A stretch of DNA of 64,000 bases, from the NCBI RefSeq assembly GCF_028765165.1, contig NZ_JARADB010000001.1, positions 186,001 through 250,000 of the forward strand. Reading direction: 5' to 3'. The position numbers and the translations under genes are program-made. Each line of letters opens with the position of its first letter. Position 1 is the first letter of the stretch. Of the stretch, positions 45,634 to 55,481 are shown in pieces. The stretch comes from Paenibacillus sp. MAHUQ-63 (GTDB taxonomy: Bacteria; Bacillota; Bacilli; Paenibacillales; NBRC-103111). The notes under the pieces were generated by a model. The model had not been told where the DNA came from and did no database searches. It saw nothing but the letters and a program-made list of their open reading frames with translations.

Positions 45634-46797
45634 CTAGTCTCGAATAACTGTATTTTTTTCGGTTCCAGTCCGTTTGACGAAGATTCGGGCATCTACATGA
45701 AACTCGCAATTGGCATATGTTTCACGCCAATGGCTCTTGATTTCTTTCCACTTCTTGGGGTATTTCCATGAGACCATTTTTCCGAAATTGAATACGTCAG
45801 CACCTTTGGATTGAGTCGTTCGCAATGTTCGAGTAACCCTGTCCTTCAACTGCTCCGATAGCAAGCTCTCAAGCATTCGTATTTGTTCGGGATCCATTAA
45901 ATCAAGATTGGATTCAGAGGACAGCACATCATCCTCAGCTTCAATACGAATGCTGAATTCAATCTTGTCACCATGGACGATGGGGGTAATAGACGATTTG
46001 GAGGTTTGGATCAGAAAGCTGATCGTTTTCCCGTCCGTCGGTGAATGAATCGAGTTCATCGAACTCATCATTTTTCCATTAAGCCAGAGTCCTGCCCGCA
46101 TCCCTATAACATCTAATGTTCCGACCATAGTCCCGCTTTTGAAAAGCGCCGCGCCATCTGTTCCAACCCATGTGCTCATTTTCCCTTTCTCACTGACCAT
46201 CTCCATTTGCCCAATGGTCAGCAAACCTGTCACCATATCCCCTCCCGATGCTTCGGCTTCCAGAAAGTCCTTGATTGTCGCACCAAGCGTCACATTTCTC
46301 TGGGCGAACTCACGCAATACTTCGGATGGAAGCCGTTCGAAGACTGGGGTTAAATTGGCAATATCTTTCCCTGTGGTTGGAGAGACAAACAAAAAGGTTT
46401 TGGTATGGAAATTCGGTTCACGCGCCGTGAACTCTAACAATTGATCAATCCCGAGTTCCGCCATTTTGCGGCCGATGACAATAACACGGCAGTGGCCCCA
46501 TGAAATTTCCCTTGACAGGTCCGAACGGATCTTCCGAATGGCCACAGGGATACTCTCGCCTCTTTTCGTAACGATGGAGTAGGGGTTGCCGCTAGTCCCT
46601 CCCAGAGATAGTCCGATTCCAGTCGCCATTCGATTGGGCAAAGGAAACCCTAACGAAACTTCATAGACGCCATCTTCCGGGTAATCAATAAACATCGCGG
46701 TCACAAAAGCGCGGTCATTGATCTCAATCCTTGACCAACACCCGCTCAATATGATTATGCAAGCAAACAGGCCAAACGCTCCTATAAGACGCTTCAT
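45634..46797 (-). CDS. Spore germination lipoprotein, Ger(x)C family (C subunit)
   Basis: A ~387-residue lipoprotein on the outer face of the spore inner membrane. The signal peptide ends in the lipobox LSGC (Cys20), followed by WSRIEINDRAFVTAMFIDY, the hallmark start of Ger(x)C proteins. ISWGHCRVIVIGRKMAELGI, then a long three-domain mature part, agree with the family length of 370-400. The ATG at 46797 follows GGTGA; a TTG six bases upstream overlaps the A-subunit stop codon, so A and C are translationally coupled. Confidence 0.9.
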   Translation of the reverse strand: MKRLIGAFGLFACIIILSGCWSRIEINDRAFVTAMFIDYPEDGVYEVSLGFPLPNRMATGIGLSLGGTSGNPYSIVTKRGESIPVAIRKIRSDLSREISWGHCRVIVIGRKMAELGIDQLLEFTAREPNFHTKTFLFVSPTTGKDIANLTPVFERLPSEVLREFAQRNVTLGATIKDFLEAEASGGDMVTGLLTIGQMEMVSEKGKMSTWVGTDGAALFKSGTMVGTLDVIGMRAGLWLNGKMMSSMNSIHSPTDGKTISFLIQTSKSSITPIVHGDKIEFSIRIEAEDDVLSSESNLDLMDPEQIRMLESLLSEQLKDRVTRTLRTTQSKGADVFNFGKMVSWKYPKKWKEIKSHWRETYANCEFHVDARIFVKRTGTEKNTVIRD

Positions 46798-46799
46798 TG

Positions 46800-48368
46800 T
46801 CAATCACCATCATCTTCTGGAATTTGCGGTCTTGGTCTATATCGCAGCCTCTGACCGCCTTCCGAACCATAGATCGTAGGTCTTTTCTTCATCATCCACA
46901 TGGGTACACGAATCAGTACATCCTTCCAGTCACTAAAGGCAATAGGTGCTGTTGGCGTGAGGTAGGACGTCCCGAACGAACGTAGGGTTACCAGATGAAG
47001 ATAAATAAGTATGATACATAGAATCACGCCGTAAAGCCCCAAAGATGCGGCAAGGATCATGACAGGAAAACGCAATAACCGGAACGTTAATCCCAAATCA
47101 AAATGCGGGATTATGAATGAGGCTATTCCCGTGATCGAGACAACGATAACCATTGGCGCTGACACAATGCCTGCCTGTACAGCGGCCTGTCCGATGACTA
47201 AGGCTCCGATAATGGAAACCGTCTGCCCGATCGGCTTAGGAATTCGCAATCCGGCCTCCCTTAGCGCTTCAAACGTAATTTCCATAATAATAGCTTCAAT
47301 AATGGCAGGAAAGGGGACATTCTCCCTGGCTGCCGCTACAGCCACCAAGAGATTGGGCGGAAGCATTTCAGGATGGAACGTTGTTACGGCGATGTAAACA
47401 GAGGGCAGTAAGAAAGAAATCAATAGAAAAAAGTACCGTATCCATCGAATCCAAGTGGCGGCTATATATCTTTGGTAGTAGTCCTCAGCCGATTGAAGCA
47501 GCATGTATAAAGTAACAGGAACCATGATCGGCACAGGCGTTCCGTCAACAAGGACGGCAACTCTCCCTTCAAGCAGCGCTGCACATAAGGTGTCCGGTCT
47601 TTCTGTATACTGCACTTGAGGGAATGGCGAGTATGGATTGTCCTCAATAAATTCTTCAATATAACTGCTGCCCAATACGGCATCTATCTCTATTCGCGAT
47701 ATGCGCGTTTTGACTTCCTGCACCAGCTTTTGTTGGCAGATCCCTTCTATATAACAGATCATGACTGTTGTATGAGTGAACTCGCCGAATTGAAATTTTT
47801 CAACCTTCAATGCCGGGTGCTTGATGATTTTGCGAATCATCGTAATATTAACGGATAAATCCTCAACAAAGGCCTGCTTCGGTCCACGAATGACGTTCTC
47901 ATTCTCCGCTTGTTGAATGGCCCTCTTTTCAACGGATTTCATAGGAAACAAAATCATGCTGGGCTCATTATCGATCAACAATACAATCGTACCTTCAAAC
48001 AAGCCCTGCAATACGCTATTGACTTCGCTGCTGCTCGTAATCGCCGAAACCGGCAGATGCTTGAATCGAAGGATATGCGCTACGAGTTCCTCCGTCGAAC
48101 CAGCAGGTATGTCCATAAGCAGCGGTGCAATCACTTGCTCTTGAAGCATTTTTTGATCGACGAGACCCTCGACGAAAATGAATACACAAGCAATGTGCCC
48201 CGTCATGCATTCATGAAAACGAATGTCCGCGCAATTTCTCAACTGCTCTTCAAACCATTGCCTTCTGCAGCTTAACTCCACCTCAACATTCGGCAGGGGA
48301 GACAGGTTAGCCAATGAACGGTTGAGAAATGTTTTGTTCTGCTTCTTAAACCAACTGGGGAAATGCAT
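46800..48368 (-). CDS. Spore germination protein, GerAA-type (A subunit)
   Basis: A 522-residue protein of the GerA family, the largest subunit of the germinant receptor, thought to form a ligand-gated ion channel. It has a ~285-residue soluble N-terminal domain (CMTGHIACVFIFVEGLVD; LLIDNEPSMI), then about five membrane helices with YFFLLISFLLPSVYIAVTTFHPEMLP, IGQAAVQAGIVSAPMVIVVSITGIASF (in part), and a basic C-terminal tail. GGAG is five bases before the ATG at 48368. It heads the operon A-C-D-B. Confidence 0.92.
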   Translation of the reverse strand: MHFPSWFKKQNKTFLNRSLANLSPLPNVEVELSCRRQWFEEQLRNCADIRFHECMTGHIACVFIFVEGLVDQKMLQEQVIAPLLMDIPAGSTEELVAHILRFKHLPVSAITSSSEVNSVLQGLFEGTIVLLIDNEPSMILFPMKSVEKRAIQQAENENVIRGPKQAFVEDLSVNITMIRKIIKHPALKVEKFQFGEFTHTTVMICYIEGICQQKLVQEVKTRISRIEIDAVLGSSYIEEFIEDNPYSPFPQVQYTERPDTLCAALLEGRVAVLVDGTPVPIMVPVTLYMLLQSAEDYYQRYIAATWIRWIRYFFLLISFLLPSVYIAVTTFHPEMLPPNLLVAVAAARENVPFPAIIEAIIMEITFEALREAGLRIPKPIGQTVSIIGALVIGQAAVQAGIVSAPMVIVVSITGIASFIIPHFDLGLTFRLLRFPVMILAASLGLYGVILCIILIYLHLVTLRSFGTSYLTPTAPIAFSDWKDVLIRVPMWMMKKRPTIYGSEGGQRLRYRPRPQIPEDDGD

Positions 48369-48565
48369 AAATACTCCAACTTTTTTCTTCTTAGCATGCA
48401 AATAAAGCCAAAACAATATTCATTGCAGCAATGAATAGGCGGCTTCTCGTTTTATTTGAAAACATTTTTTTCAAAGTTTTTGCTTTCATCCGTTTCAAAA
48501 ATATCCCAATTGTTTATAAGTACTATAGAGCTTTAATAAAACTACCTTTGGGAGAGTGTTCCATT

Positions 48566-48844
48566 ATGCGTTCCTTCAAAACAAAATTGATAGTGCTTCT
48601 TGCGAGTTCGAGTTTAATGATTCCTAGCGCCATTAGCGCCGCTGCTGAGACGACTGCGGATACGCCGCCAACCTACACGTATAAGAATGGCTTTATTCAC
48701 ACTTTTGTCGACGGTATGTATATTCCTGGCCGTTATTTAAATGTGGATGAAAATACCGTTGCTGCTTTTATCCCTGGCGGGGTAGGCGTTATTGCGGTCG
48801 ATAAGGATGCTGTGTTACCTGAAGGCTCCAAATTCTTGAAATAG
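48566..48844 (+). CDS. Small secreted protein, 92 residues
   Basis: A protein with a clear Sec signal peptide (SFKTKLIVLLASSSLMIPSA then ISAAAE) and a mature part of about 65 residues with YTYKNGFIHTFVDGMYIPGRYLNVDENTVAAF. No enzyme motif is seen. GGGAG lies 11 bases before the ATG; the frame extends upstream to 48431 but without a ribosome site. It is divergent from the ger operon and shares a downstream hairpin with the convergent pectate lyase gene. Family unknown. Confidence 0.65.
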   Translation: MRSFKTKLIVLLASSSLMIPSAISAAAETTADTPPTYTYKNGFIHTFVDGMYIPGRYLNVDENTVAAFIPGGVGVIAVDKDAVLPEGSKFLK

Positions 48845-48877
48845 CTTTAGGACTAAACAGATTCTTAAGAAATCAAA

Positions 48878-48924
48878 ACAGCGACAGCCGTGGACGTGGC
48901 AATAAAGTCCTTGGCTGTCGCTGT
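48878..48924. terminator. Hairpin terminator between convergent genes
   Basis: Perfect 12-base arms ACAGCGACAGCC and GGCTGTCGCTGT with a 23-base loop; TTCTTG follows on the plus strand and TTTTGATTTC on the minus strand, so it can serve both convergent genes. Confidence 0.75.
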
Positions 48925-48936
48925 TCTTGAACGCAA

Positions 48937-51054
48937 TTACTCTAGTTTCATGTAATAAAGATTAGTGACATCAGCTTTTGTAATCGTATGAGCGCCAGAC
49001 GCAAGGGATACGGTGATCATACCGTTCGTCATTGCATAATCGGTTCCGTCGATCTTAACTTTTGTCCCGTCGGCCGTATTCAGCACTAATGTTAACGTGG
49101 ATGCTGTAGTCGTCGTAAAGTCAATCGTAGTTCCGGACTCCATTTTCAAGCACTGGGTTAGTGTTAAACCGTTATAGGCCACTGTTCCCTTCGTTGTTGA
49201 AAGGTTCCCTTGAATATGGAAGAAGCTGCTTGTTTTGCCATCCGTCGTAAAGTTATGAACAATTGTCGAAGTAGGCGGCGGCGTAGGTGTAGGTGTTGGC
49301 GATGTTGGTGGCGTTGGTGTTGGCGTTGGTGTTGTTGGTGGTGCGGTAGGCGTTGGTGTTGGCGTTGCCGGATCTGTTGAATTACCGCCCACAGAGACAA
49401 GCTGCGTGGTGTAACTTTGAATTTTAGACATCAGGGCCGAATTCAGGACTGACGATGTGTCATCGACGGAATCAACGAATTCCCATGTAAAGTCTCCGCT
49501 ATTTAGCCGTCCCGCTTCTGCAGTAACCACTTGTTCCACCGTGCTTACAGCATCAATGTTAGAGACATTAACACCCGTGTCGATCGTCGTATCGAAGTTA
49601 TTATAAGGTGTTCCGCCTGATAATGCTTTATAGATGTTCGGAACTGTTTCATTTCTTGTCGAAGCTAAGTAGGCATCGAATTGGGTTGCACTAGCGGGAG
49701 CTGTTCCTGCATCGGAATTTGCATAAATAAGACTTCCAGGATCCAGCGTAATGTTATTGTAGGCTTTGATCATGCCTCCAGGTTCACCTGAGAAAGTACC
49801 TTCCCCATCCTGCATATCCGTACCCTGTAAGGAAATCAGCATTGGGTTTTTGGCATGTCGGTAATAGTTGGATTCTACGAAAGCAGAACTTCCTGTTGTA
49901 GCACCCACGCCATATTTGGAGACACCATCAAAGAAATTATTATAGATATGGATAGTCCCTGTTCTTATACGCGGATGACGAGAGTCTGAATGGTCAAACC
50001 AGTTATGGTGGAAGGTGACGAAGAATTCCGATGTTTCACTCAAACCGACGAGAGCGGCTTTGCCGGAATCCCAGTAGTGATTGTAGGCGATTGTAATATA
50101 AGTCGATGCTTTTTTAAGGTCCGTTGAACCATCGCCTTTTGCTTGGTCGGCATCTCCTCCTGCAGTTCCATAGAAAATATCGTTATGATGCAGCCAAACA
50201 TTCGCATTCCCCGTATCCAGGGAAAGACCATCGTCAGGGAATAACATGATCCCTAAGTTTCTAACCTCTACATTACCGACATATCTGAGCAGCATTCCCC
50301 ATCCATACGCATAGGCGTCTTCTCCGATACCTTCCAAGGTCATGTTCATTTCCGAATAGTTGGATTTACCTTTAACTTCAAGGAATCCACTGCTGTTCAG
50401 CTGTCCGCTCATGTCGGCAGCGGTTACTTTCCCAATAAATCGGATGGCTAGCGGCGTTTTATCATAGCCTTTTTGTCTTAAGGCCAGGATCGGACCTAGA
50501 CCAACTCCGGTTTGTACATCCCCTGCGCTATTGATTTTCACATCAAGAGCTACGGTTTTGGCAGTCGCAGAGGTTACATAAAGAACTTGAGCGCCATTCT
50601 TAAGCGTGCCATCCTCATTATAAGCACCTGAACCTGTGCCAAATGGCGAGTTATCTGCAAAAGCAAATCCGGATCTGTCATGCGGTGCTACCGATATCGC
50701 ATTGGAAACGACACTCTCTTTGGAACCATCGGACAGTACCGCTTCCACCTTCATAACATAACTGCCGGCTGCAAGCCCTACAGCGTCAGCTCGCCAAAAT
50801 GCAGCGTATCTGCGGATTAATTGCGTATCGATTTGTTTATATTGAGCATCTGCCGCGCCGGCAGGCTTAACATAAACATTATACCCCTGAGCATTACTCA
50901 CAGGCGCCCATTTAACATAGGCCGTCTCATTCCAGCCTCCGCTGTTGCTGATCGAAAGACCGGCAGCATGTACGGCCGTATTGGCCACGATGAAAGATAG
51001 CACAAGGGCAAACAGTAAAACGTAACTCGTTACTTTGGCAACACTCTTGTTCAA
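48937..51054 (-). CDS. Secreted pectate lyase, PL1 family, with C-terminal domain
   Basis: A 705-residue extracellular enzyme that cleaves polygalacturonate by beta-elimination. It has a signal peptide (to about residue 30), a fibronectin-III-like domain (~33-125), and a right-handed beta-helix (~140-560) with LGIMLFPDDGLSLD (calcium ligands), VWLHHNDIF and HHNWFDHSDSRHPRIRTG with the catalytic Arg362. A TPTPTP-rich linker (~573-610) leads to a ~95-residue beta-rich domain, perhaps for binding glycans. The start is TTG with GGAGG seven bases upstream. A perfect cre site lies 37 bases before it. Confidence 0.9.
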   Translation of the reverse strand: MNKSVAKVTSYVLLFALVLSFIVANTAVHAAGLSISNSGGWNETAYVKWAPVSNAQGYNVYVKPAGAADAQYKQIDTQLIRRYAAFWRADAVGLAAGSYVMKVEAVLSDGSKESVVSNAISVAPHDRSGFAFADNSPFGTGSGAYNEDGTLKNGAQVLYVTSATAKTVALDVKINSAGDVQTGVGLGPILALRQKGYDKTPLAIRFIGKVTAADMSGQLNSSGFLEVKGKSNYSEMNMTLEGIGEDAYAYGWGMLLRYVGNVEVRNLGIMLFPDDGLSLDTGNANVWLHHNDIFYGTAGGDADQAKGDGSTDLKKASTYITIAYNHYWDSGKAALVGLSETSEFFVTFHHNWFDHSDSRHPRIRTGTIHIYNNFFDGVSKYGVGATTGSSAFVESNYYRHAKNPMLISLQGTDMQDGEGTFSGEPGGMIKAYNNITLDPGSLIYANSDAGTAPASATQFDAYLASTRNETVPNIYKALSGGTPYNNFDTTIDTGVNVSNIDAVSTVEQVVTAEAGRLNSGDFTWEFVDSVDDTSSVLNSALMSKIQSYTTQLVSVGGNSTDPATPTPTPTAPPTTPTPTPTPPTSPTPTPTPPPTSTIVHNFTTDGKTSSFFHIQGNLSTTKGTVAYNGLTLTQCLKMESGTTIDFTTTTASTLTLVLNTADGTKVKIDGTDYAMTNGMITVSLASGAHTITKADVTNLYYMKLE

Positions 51055-51090
51055 TTGAATTCCTCCCGCAGTAGATTGGTTGAGAATACT

Positions 51091-51104
51091 TGAAATCGCT
51101 TACA
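51091..51104. promoter_or_regulatory. cre site before the first pectate lyase gene
   Basis: TGAAATCGCTTACA matches the TGWAANCGNTNNCA consensus at every position. The rest of the 267-base gap up to 51265 shows no other clear feature. Confidence 0.8.
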
Positions 51105-51264
51105 AGTTTGCTCTATCCCCCCTCTCGCATCGTCATCAATCAGCTCGAGCATCCTCAGCGTACCAGTTATGAAGGCGGTGCCGAAATAATCATTTGCTCA
51201 TATCCCCCCTATTTCTGAGTTAATGATTATCGGCGAGGGATATGATACTTCGAGATCTAATCAA

Positions 51265-51304
51265 ATAAAAACAGTTATCTCCGCTTAGAGATAACTGTCA
51301 TTTT
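51265..51304 (-). terminator. Terminator of the second pectate lyase gene
   Basis: Perfect 11-base arms ACAGTTATCTC and GAGATAACTGT with a 6-base loop; on the minus strand TTTTTAT follows directly. Confidence 0.85.
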
Positions 51305-51321
51305 TTATGGTACCGCGGAAC

Positions 51322-53628
51322 CTAGTTGCCGCCGCCTTTATGGTGGCCAACGACTTCTCCTGCCAATGTAAAGTTAGAGAAGGTTGCCGTGTTGTAATTG
51401 TGAATGCGGCTCGTATTTTGAGCGGCATCGACGGCAAAACCGATATACACCGTTTCGTTCATCGCAATCGTTTTATGCCCCACTTCCGTCCAGTTCGTTC
51501 CGTCTTCCGAAGCGTACCCCGTGATGGTGTCCCCTATTCTGGCAATTTTCAACCAATAAGGCAGTTCCGTCCCTTTCAAGGTAGGTACACCGTAATCCTC
51601 CGGTCGATCGTTCTCGCCAAGCGCTAAGATCGGCTCCCCTGTGGATGCACGTGTTGAAAAATGAACGGAATACGGCGTATCTTGCTTATCAGCCTTCACG
51701 ACCGACGTACTGATGATGGCTGTAGCCGCATCCGCCGCGAGACTTTCTCGAATCATCAAGCCCGAGATCGCATTGTTGTCCACCTTCGTTAACGAGTCAA
51801 TCCTTGCTACCAGCTCGGTATCGCCTTTCACCGCTTGGGAGGCAAACTGGAAGGCATCTGCCGTTTCGCCGATCCGGCCAGCTCCCTTAACTGTAAGCAC
51901 CCCATCGGCCAATGAGGCATTTCCTTGAATGGGCACTTCGCCAATATCCTTGGATGTCCAATCACCGTGTTGTTTCTCCGTATTTACGTGAATCGGCATC
52001 GAGGTCGTCTGTGTCGCATTACCTTCGTGATCGGTCGCTTTCGCAGAAACGAACCAAGTGCCGTCGGGAACATCTTGCCATGCGAAATCGAACGAACCTT
52101 TCGTCGATTCCCCAATTTTCACATCATTGGCATAATACTCGACCTTGGCGATGCTTCCTTTGTTACTTAGCTTTGCGTTCAATTTGATGGGCGATCCGGC
52201 TTTATGAATACTATTCAATGCAGGTGACTGAAGCACGACGTCCGGATTCTCGGCTTTATGATCGATGCGGACTAGCCCGTTCATATACAATTCCAGGTTG
52301 GAATACCCTGATTCCGTCACCTGCTTGCCATCGGCAGCATCACTTGGGTTCAGGCCCGCCTCGATTTCCCAGACATCCGGCATGCCATCATGATCCGTAT
52401 CCTTCGGAGCTTCCACCGACTTCAACTCTGGATAGCCGCCTGCTTCCCATTCATTATTGATCAGTCTGCCGGTCCCGTTCCGCACGTCGTTCACGATTCG
52501 GGCATCGACAGCATCTCTGCGCGGATACGTCGCTCCTGCCTGACTCAGTACCCGTTCGTAAGCTTGTTCAGCCGTGCTAATGCTGAGCGTATCATGGCCC
52601 AGCACCTCGTATGGCGTGTCGGAGAACGACGTGCCGCTTTTGATTTCTTCGGTCCCCAACGCATTGTCGGCTGATACGGCTTGATCCCCCTCCATATAAT
52701 TACCTGAAATGTGGAACCAGCTTAGCCTGCCGTCCTGACCGGGGCTGACAATCCGTTTCATCACTTTCTCATGTGTAGAAGGGCCGGGCTTATAATAATT
52801 GTTAATCATGTTATTTTCTTGATCGTTCCCGCCATAGGTGGAATTAAAGCCCCAATTGTACATGACGTTATTCACCAAATCCGTACTGGAGACAGGATTC
52901 ACCTTATTGCCTGTATTCCCGAGCGCGGGGACGCGGCTTACATGACTCGCGAGCAGATTATTGGCGAAGGTCGCGTTCTCGCCGCCCCATATTCCGCCAT
53001 ATCCATGTCTTCCCTTGACATGTCCCGATAACAACATGCTTTCACTGATGATGCTCCATTGCAGGGTCGTGTTCTCATTCCGGTAAAAAGACAACGTCTC
53101 ATCCACCGACCAGCTGGTGGAAATATGGTCGATGATGGCGTTTGTGACATCTCTTCCGCCAAAGGCGTCGGGTTCCGAAGCTATATTGGCGCTGCCGGGA
53201 CGAAACCGCAAGTAACGGATTATGAGATTCTCCGAGCCCGAAATGTCCGTGCCATAACCGGCAATAGCGATGCCATCGCCAGGGGCTGTTTGTCCGGCTA
53301 TCGTAAGGTTCTTTTGCTTAATTTTGAGCGGCTGCTTCAAATGGATCGTCCCGGATACACGAAAGATCACATTTCGGTTTCCTTGACTCACCCCATCGCG
53401 CAGCGAGCCCGGAATCGGCGTATCGCCAAGCCCATAGTCGGCCAAAGTCGTGACCTCGTATACGTCGTATCCGCGCCCGCCGCTCGTATACATGCCGCCG
53501 CCTTCGGCTCCCGGAAATGCAGGCACCGTGCCTGTCCCATTCGCCGTCTCGCCTGTCGAAGCACTCACGTGCACGGAACCTATTAGCTGAACTGCTGCCA
53601 GTACAGAAATGAGCGTCTTTTTCTTCAC
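51322..53628 (-). CDS. Secreted pectate lyase (PL1, pectate trisaccharide-lyase-like), multidomain
   Basis: A 768-residue secreted enzyme. After a signal peptide (LISVLAAVQLIGSVHVSAS) the beta-helix begins AFPGAEGGGMYTSGGRG and shows LTIAGQTAPGDGIAIAGYGT, LIIRYLRFRPG and AIIDHISTSWSVDETLSFY, the pattern of pectate trisaccharide-lyase-type PL1 enzymes. A calcium-binding DTDHDGMPDVWE motif lies near residue 410, then an Ig-like domain and a C-terminal concanavalin-like domain with RLGDTITGYAS-type phrase ARIGDTITGYASEDG. The GTG at 53628 has GGAGGAGG eight bases upstream. A perfect cre site precedes it. Confidence 0.88.
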   Translation of the reverse strand: MKKKTLISVLAAVQLIGSVHVSASTGETANGTGTVPAFPGAEGGGMYTSGGRGYDVYEVTTLADYGLGDTPIPGSLRDGVSQGNRNVIFRVSGTIHLKQPLKIKQKNLTIAGQTAPGDGIAIAGYGTDISGSENLIIRYLRFRPGSANIASEPDAFGGRDVTNAIIDHISTSWSVDETLSFYRNENTTLQWSIISESMLLSGHVKGRHGYGGIWGGENATFANNLLASHVSRVPALGNTGNKVNPVSSTDLVNNVMYNWGFNSTYGGNDQENNMINNYYKPGPSTHEKVMKRIVSPGQDGRLSWFHISGNYMEGDQAVSADNALGTEEIKSGTSFSDTPYEVLGHDTLSISTAEQAYERVLSQAGATYPRRDAVDARIVNDVRNGTGRLINNEWEAGGYPELKSVEAPKDTDHDGMPDVWEIEAGLNPSDAADGKQVTESGYSNLELYMNGLVRIDHKAENPDVVLQSPALNSIHKAGSPIKLNAKLSNKGSIAKVEYYANDVKIGESTKGSFDFAWQDVPDGTWFVSAKATDHEGNATQTTSMPIHVNTEKQHGDWTSKDIGEVPIQGNASLADGVLTVKGAGRIGETADAFQFASQAVKGDTELVARIDSLTKVDNNAISGLMIRESLAADAATAIISTSVVKADKQDTPYSVHFSTRASTGEPILALGENDRPEDYGVPTLKGTELPYWLKIARIGDTITGYASEDGTNWTEVGHKTIAMNETVYIGFAVDAAQNTSRIHNYNTATFSNFTLAGEVVGHHKGGGN

Positions 53629-53662
53629 TACTTCGTCCTCCTCCAATAATAGGTTAACAACT

Positions 53663-53676
53663 TGTAATCGCTTGCA
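53663..53676. promoter_or_regulatory. cre site before the second pectate lyase gene
   Basis: TGTAATCGCTTGCA matches TGWAANCGNTNNCA at every position, 35 bases upstream of the start codon. Confidence 0.8.
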
Positions 53677-53727
53677 GCTTCATTCCCAAGCTGTTAACCC
53701 ATTATGTGCCCCCGGACAGATGCCAAG

Positions 53728-53950
53728 CTATAGCTCTGAAACAACTTTTGGGCTTATGCCCCAGTACGCGGCAATGACGAGACGCAGGTTATATGGAGCA
53801 TAAACAAAATTATCCAAATTCGCAGCCAAGGGAGTAACGCTAGGTGCCTTTGTCGATAAACGGGTACATTTCCCACCCAATATGTACGTGAACCTTCTCA
53901 TCCGGGATGAGCAGGTTCACCAAATCATCTACAACTTCAACTTCAACCAT
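53728..53950 (-). pseudogene. Small gene after the ABC-F gene, apparently frameshifted
   Basis: A 36-codon ORF (53840-53950) starts with GGAGG 11 bases before its ATG and ends DKGT-stop. One base out of phase the sequence continues with a protein-like stretch VTPLAANLDNFVYAPYNLRLV, split here, to a stop at 53728. A single-base change near 53840 would give one ~73-residue protein. It lies 26 bases after the ABC-F stop. It may be a decayed gene, a real 36-residue peptide, or a sequencing error. No family is recognised. Confidence 0.4.
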
Positions 53951-53976
53951 CTTAGCCTTCTCCTCCTCAAAAAGAG

Positions 53977-55461
53977 TTAGTTTGTCAGTTTTACAATCTT
54001 CGTTGCGATATTCTCGCAAAACTCGCTGTCATGCTCCACGAACAGCATGGTTGGCGTGTACTCAAGCAGCAGTTCCTCGATTTGCATACGGGAGATGACA
54101 TCAATAAAGTTAAGCGGTTCGTCCCATATATGCAAATGCACGTTCTCGCTCAGGCTTTTGGCGAGCAGCACCTTTTTCTTCTGGCCGCCGCTATACGCCG
54201 ACATATCCTTCTCAAACTGAATTTCGGAGAAATCAAGCTTCCTTAGTATGGATTTAAACAAACTTTCGTCAATGCCATGCTCCCTAGCATAGTCCGACAA
54301 ATCTCCACGAAGGTGGGAAGTATCCTGCGATACGTACGTTATCTGTAACTGGCTATCCTTCTGCAAGCTTCCGGTGTAGCTTATCCCCTCCCCGCATATC
54401 AGCTTGAGGATTGAAGATTTTCCCGAGCCGTTCGGGCCCGCTAGTGCAATGCGTTCGCCTGGCTCAATCGTAAAGCTTACATTCTCGCATACCTGTCTTT
54501 CCCCATAATGAATCGAAATCGCATCCAGCTCGACAAGTGTAGGCAAATGATAAGAGAGCTGTGTGATCTCCAAGCTTTCGGAGCTTTCCACATTTTTCAA
54601 AAGCTTGGATTTCGCTTCGATGGCCGATTGCTGCCTTTTTTCAATCGACTTCGATCGCTTCATCATTTTCGCGGCTTTGTGACCTACGTAGCCTTTGTCG
54701 ATTTTGGAGCCGGAATTCCTTGTGCCGTTCTTGCTTTGCTCTATCGCATGCGCCCAATTCCCCGTACGTTTGGCCGAATCAGCGAGCTGTTTGATGCTCT
54801 TTCGGAGTTTCTCGTCCGTGGCAAGCTCGAACTGATCCTGCCTCCGCTTATTTTCCCACCAGCTCGAAAAGTTGCCTTTCTGGATCTCGATATTGGTTTT
54901 GTTGATGGAGAGAATGTGATCGACGCAATGATCGAGAAACGCTCTGTCATGCGAGACAAGAATGAACCCGCTCTTTGATTTCAAATATCGGCTGACCTGC
55001 TTCCTCGCGTCCTGATCCAGGTGGTTCGTCGGCTCGTCAATAAGCAGGAAATTGTTCTCCTTCATGAACAAGGTCGCCAGCAGCACCTTGGTCTGTTCGC
55101 CGTTAGACAACGAATGGAAAGGCCGGTATAACACGTCCTCGGACACTTTGAGCAGCGATAACTCCCGCATGAATTGCCAACGCTCATAGTCCGGATGTAT
55201 ATTTTCAACGACTTCATGCGTAAGACTTTCCTTGCGCTCCACAGGGAATGGAAAATATTCGAATTCGACCTTCGACGAAATATGGCCACTGTATGCAAGT
55301 TGGCCGAGCAATAGCTGGAGAAACGTCGTTTTGCCCCGGCCATTCCTCCCTGTAAAGCCCAATTTCCAGTCCGTGTCCATCCGAAAGCTGACGTTCTCAA
55401 AGATGTTGTCGTAGCTGCCTTCATAGGCAAACGTCAAGTTTGACACGTTAATCGTAGACAT
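53977..55461 (-). CDS. ABC-F ribosomal protection protein (Lsa/Vga-like)
   Basis: A 494-residue protein with two ABC ATPase domains and no membrane segments; such proteins bind the ribosomal E site and displace lincosamide, streptogramin A, pleuromutilin or macrolide drugs. Domain 1 has GRNGRGKTT, SNGEQTKV and LLIDEPTNHLD; domain 2 has GPNGSGKSS, YSGGQKKKV and IWDEPLNFID. A basic interdomain linker (~180-285) rich in K, R and S would hold the resistance arm. GGAGGG lies six bases before the ATG at 55461. An attenuator-type leader precedes it, as in many inducible resistance ABC-F genes. Confidence 0.88.
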   Translation of the reverse strand: MSTINVSNLTFAYEGSYDNIFENVSFRMDTDWKLGFTGRNGRGKTTFLQLLLGQLAYSGHISSKVEFEYFPFPVERKESLTHEVVENIHPDYERWQFMRELSLLKVSEDVLYRPFHSLSNGEQTKVLLATLFMKENNFLLIDEPTNHLDQDARKQVSRYLKSKSGFILVSHDRAFLDHCVDHILSINKTNIEIQKGNFSSWWENKRRQDQFELATDEKLRKSIKQLADSAKRTGNWAHAIEQSKNGTRNSGSKIDKGYVGHKAAKMMKRSKSIEKRQQSAIEAKSKLLKNVESSESLEITQLSYHLPTLVELDAISIHYGERQVCENVSFTIEPGERIALAGPNGSGKSSILKLICGEGISYTGSLQKDSQLQITYVSQDTSHLRGDLSDYAREHGIDESLFKSILRKLDFSEIQFEKDMSAYSGGQKKKVLLAKSLSENVHLHIWDEPLNFIDVISRMQIEELLLEYTPTMLFVEHDSEFCENIATKIVKLTN

Positions 55462-55481
55462 GTGGCACCCTCCTTTGTCGT

